A program made the translations under genes and the position numbers. The notes beneath the pieces are model-generated. The model was not told the origin of the DNA, searched no databases, and saw only the letters and a program-made list of their open reading frames with translations. A DNA stretch of 64,000 nucleotides from Xiphophorus maculatus (lineage: Eukaryota; Chordata; Actinopteri; Cyprinodontiformes; Poeciliidae). The stretch covers positions 16,836,015-16,900,014 of the forward strand of contig NC_036461.1 in the NCBI RefSeq assembly GCF_002775205.1, written 5' to 3'. Below, piece after piece: positions 60,235 to 64,000 of this stretch (position 1 is the stretch's first letter; every line of letters begins with the position of its first letter).

Positions 60235-60550
60235 TTGCCTTGTAAAAGTATTTTGACCTCTTGAACTTTTCACTTGTTTCAAATCTCAGCATCTGTCCTC
60301 TATGAATTTTATTGGAATATAAGAGTCACTGCTTGTGGAAAAGCATCTTCTCAGCATGATGTTACCACCATGTTTCACAATCTAATGCGTAGTGTTTGCT
60401 TTATTCTTTATTTATTATTTTATTTATTACACAAAGGTGGACTCTCTTTACAAATTTAGCAACTTCTGATGGCAGCTGGCTACACAAAATACTACGTATA
60501 AGGTTATATGTGGTTCAGGGGTACAGATATTTTTTCCCAGTCACTGTATG
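60235..60550 (+). mobile_element. DNA-element copy with both ends
   Basis: The left end GCCTTGTAAAAGTATTTTGA and right end TACAGATATTTTTTCCCAGT-CACTGTATG are inverted relatives (CAGTG-CTTGCAAAAGTATT type). The middle reads CATCTTCTCAGCATGATGTT then ACCACCATGTTTCACAATCT. This is the most complete copy seen in the window. Confidence 0.55.
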
Positions 60551-62305
60551 CTCTGTTAAGTCGAACATGTTAATTAAAAGTCATGATCAGGGCTGAATTG
60601 TCTGTCAGGCTTGTAAATATCTAGCCAGAAAACAGGAAAATTTGAAATTCCATTTCTTTTTTTGTTTAACTAACATATGGCAACAAAGTACCAAATTAAA
60701 AATATTCAGTGGTCAGCAGAGGCTTTAGACATGTTGTTTAAGTTTAAATTCTTGGTAAAGCCTGGTCTAGTTGGTAATAAAATCATTACCAAACATGAAA
60801 AGCTCAATGACGAAACAATCAAAAGAAGCTGCAACGTGTAGATAGTCCACTCCAAGCTGAAACTGGAACTCAAACACAGCTAATTTCTTTAAAAATGTAT
60901 GCAGAAATGAGAAAACATTTGTTACTGACAGGTATATTGTAAACTTGTTGGTTGGAAGCTAAACTATAATGTTATCTGCAATAATTAAAGCCAATATGGA
61001 GAATACCAGTAACTCAAAGCAGTGCTTATACCAAGAGTAAACATAGAACTAATGAAGGCCTGCTCAGCTAATAATCTTTCATTACCCACAAAAACACAAA
61101 AGCCAGCCTTCATCCTATAAGCTTCAACAGCTGTGTGATAAATGCCTTGTTTCTGCTCAAGTAATTACATAGATGCCACTGCTTTTTGATGGTGGCATTG
61201 ACCCGGAGACGTCCCTTGATGAAGGACCAGGGACTCTCAAGTGCTTCCCATTGTCTTCCTTCTAAGTACAGATGAATCCTGACCAAAACATACTACAGCA
61301 TGCACTATGACTGGAAAGCAGACGTATAGAGGAGAAAGGAGCAGTCTCAGTGGTTGGGAATCTTTGAATAAGGATTTCTGTAGAAGGTTAGAAATGATTC
61401 AAATGAATAAAATATGAAAGAGGCAACTGACCAGTTAGCAACTAATACCAGACAATTCATTAGCAGCCCAGAAATGGAGCGACTCAATCAGTCCAACTTT
61501 ATTTAAAGAGCACTTTTCAAGTAGCCATGTGTAACTGCTTTACAGAGACTGTAAGATGATAAGATTTTTTTTTCCTGGCATCTGCAGAAATACTCAAATG
61601 ACTGTAATTTAATGTGCATCATTGGTAGACTAGGTGTATAAATTTCCAGGATACAAAACTAAAATAAATTATCTGTCCTATTGCTTGTGAATCTCAATGC
61701 CCTGTTTCAGTTTCAGAGAAGATACTTTATAAAGCACAATGGCTAAAATCAAGGACATTCATTTTTGATGATGGGCATTAAAGCGATTCTCTTTACTGTT
61801 CCTTCCTGCCAGTGCAGCCCCTCCTGTGTCAGAGACCTAAACTGTGTCAGCCATATTCCATTAAAGGTGATAATGCAATCAGGACAGCGAGGTTTTAAGA
61901 AGATTATGGCAGCTGGAAGGAGAGCAACATCTGTTTATGTGTGTGGGCGTTAGTGTGCGTGGGCGGGTGGTGGTCACCTGGCTGTGTATAAGTCACATCT
62001 GTCACAGAAAGAGATTACAGAGTCAATATAGCAAAATCTAAATAATTTATCCCAACATATATCACAGGGTTTTAATCCAGGGCATTATTCAATTTATTTT
62101 GGGCTTTGCTTCCTATTATTGTTGCTTTTTTATTTTGGGGGCAAAAAATAAAACTGAGTAGAGTATTTACTATATGAACTTTCAAATTTTAATTACTAGT
62201 TGCTTATCCTTATATTTAGCAACAGTGGCTAAGAAATCTGTGAATGGTGTGATCATGTTGACCCTGGCTCCTCTTTTTTTTGTTTCATGTAGAAAATATT
62301 TTTAC

Positions 62306-62837
62306 TAGGCTACACAATATTATCGGCATAATATTGGTATCGGCCGATATTAGCTGTAAAATTTAATATCGAACATCAGCCATTCTATCAAAAATAATTA
62401 ATCGATATAAAAGGAGTTGTTTTTATATGACAGAAAAGTGACAATGATGCCTGCAGCACAACACAATGCCATAAGAAACTGTTAAGTATTAATGCACAAC
62501 TGGTGTGCTTTTCACTTGTTGCTTGTGAACAGGTTGAGTTTAGTTTTGTGAAGATTTACAAATTTACACTGTTTGAGTGTTGTCATTGTCTTACAGAGAG
62601 CAAATGTCATGAATAAATTTGACATTAAACATAATGTTAAAGTTAAAAGTGTTACATCATTTTCAGCCTCCTTTTTAGCATTTGTACTTGGTGGCAGAAT
62701 AAATTGACAAAGAAAATGCATAAGAGAAAGAAGTGTAGGAAAAAAATATCAATATTGGTATCAATTATAAGCCAAACGAGTTTAAATATATCAACATATC
62801 AGATATTGGCCAAAAATCCAATTTCGTGCCTCCCTAA
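62306..62837. mobile_element. Degenerate DNA element with terminal inverted repeats
   Basis: Left TAGGCTACACAATATTATCG and right end (inverted) TAGGGAGGCACGAAATTGGA are imperfect inverted repeats. Both are followed inward by GGTATCGGCCGATATT-like or TTGGCCAATATCTG sequence. The target duplication is unclear. Confidence 0.45.
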
Positions 62838-64000
62838 TTTCATAGCATATTCCATTTTGACAACTCTGTAAAGTTACACTTGCTGAGTGTGTAAAAATAC
62901 TGTATGCATTTTTTCTTTCAGGAAAAAGTGTGATTTCAGCACAGCTCCAACTCAAAAGACAAATCTCTAGCACAATTTATAACCAATTTATAACTGGAAA
63001 TATGCCATTTTGGATTGTGGTCCTTGCCAATCTTTTGCCACCAAATAGGATTCAGATATAACATTTAAGTACCGTAATTGAAACTAAATATCCTTTCCAA
63101 GTCTGAAAAGAGTCAACTAATGGCTACCAATACATGTGAGTCTGAGGTTAAAAGCATTGATTTGGCGGTTCTGAAGGCCCTTGGTCACACCACAGCCCTG
63201 ATCCAGAGCGCCATTTAATGCTGCTTACAACTTTAAAACAAATTGATCTTCCAACCAAACATCTTTTTGACACATGATATCGTGGCTCTGCATAGAGAAT
63301 GGAAATTCCTTGTCAGCACAAATATTAATTTGCAACCTGAAGAGAAGATGTTTGCATGGTCACTAAGATGTACTTTATTTTGGCCTGGAGTGCAAATATA
63401 ATTAACAACTGGCTCAGTTTAAAGCTATGAAAATACATCCAGTGTTTTCTTTGTTCATGCGGATGATTGGTTATTTTTAAACATAAACAGAGACAATATT
63501 GAATCAATAACCAGAGTTCATGCAGTGAAAGCAGCATTCTGTGTATGAGAATATGCAACTCTTCATATGGCATATTTGTATTAACACTGTAAATCCCTGA
63601 GACAGCTAATTATCAAGTTCTCTGTCATTTTGATTAAAAGACAGACACACACCCCCACCAACATCCTGGCAACAAAACTCCACAGAAGCAGTGTGGAAAC
63701 AGGGCACCATGGAAACAGAGTTCTTCCTCCGGGCATTTATGGATTCTGGGAGTTGGTGTTTAAACACAGAAACACAGACGATATGAGGTCCTGTATTAAT
63801 TAAGCAGAATGTCTCTTTTAGGTATAGACCATCAAAATTGATGATTTTCAAATAAGATTTTACTGAATTGCTTTCAAATTATTGAAAATACCAACAAAAG
63901 CTCATATTGTTACACTTTAATATGAGACACTTTAAATATAATACATTGCAAATATTCCACCCAGACCTGTGAAATACACTATAGTATTAACGTAATCATT

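Larger units (their letters stand above)
57394..64000. other. myo10l: Myosin-X intron 1, partial
   Basis: Upstream of the first visible exon. I read the minus strand for the expected tiny first exon (Met-Asp/Glu-Asn-Phe-Phe-type start) and did not find it. The stretch holds a family DNA-element relic near 60235-60550 and a degenerate inverted-repeat element near 62306-62837. Confidence 0.6.

Noticed and set aside
57394..64000. Search for the first myosin-X coding exon
   Set aside because: No minus-strand Met-Asp/Glu-Asn-Phe-Phe start with a donor was found, so the gene is called 5' partial.

Overview
The window is vertebrate, almost certainly ray-finned fish, nuclear DNA. It has AT-rich introns, canonical GT-AG exons, CA/GT and ATCT microsatellites, hAT-type and other DNA-transposon relics, and retroposon tails of a teleost kind. 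Four protein-coding genes are supported. All four are on the minus strand, so transcription runs from high to low coordinates. I rebuilt each one exon by exon from splice sites and checked that codon phase carries across every junction.

Layout. (1) 1-6762: 5' part of tspear, a secreted laminin-G/EAR-repeat protein: ten exons, 553 codons, 3' end off the left edge. (2) 6763-9847: intergenic, no gene seen, repeat-rich. (3) 9848-14075: sumo3, a complete 94-residue SUMO2/3 precursor with a long probable 3'UTR. (4) 14076-15147: short intergenic stretch with the CpG-rich sumo3 promoter. (5) 15148-21652: pttg1ip, a complete 167-residue single-pass membrane protein. (6) 21653-26627: intergenic, repeats only. 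(7) 26807 to beyond 64000: a myosin-X gene. 42 coding exons (6174 bp, 2057 residues plus stop) lie between 57393 and 26807. The first coding exon, expected to encode about seven residues, was not found and probably lies past the right edge.

From memory, tspear-sumo3-pttg1ip in the same order and orientation matches human 21q22.3, except that UBE2G2, which lies between TSPEAR and SUMO3 in human, is missing. The myosin X sits in this 21q22.3-type block rather than in a 5p15-type MYO10 neighbourhood. It also differs from human MYO10: a polyproline-rich PEST exon, a much shorter charged helix after the IQ motifs, and a glycine-rich insert in the FERM domain. I therefore read it as a fish myo10-like paralogue rather than the direct MYO10 orthologue.

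The genes are physical neighbours and show no sign of working as a pathway. The points most worth a second look are the myosin-X divergence, a 14-bp micro-exon in its motor domain, a GC-AG intron, acceptors whose pyrimidine tracts are GT microsatellites, and an intronic hAT-type element with a perfect 8-bp target duplication. No RNA gene, CRISPR array, viral element or bacterial-type operon was recognised.
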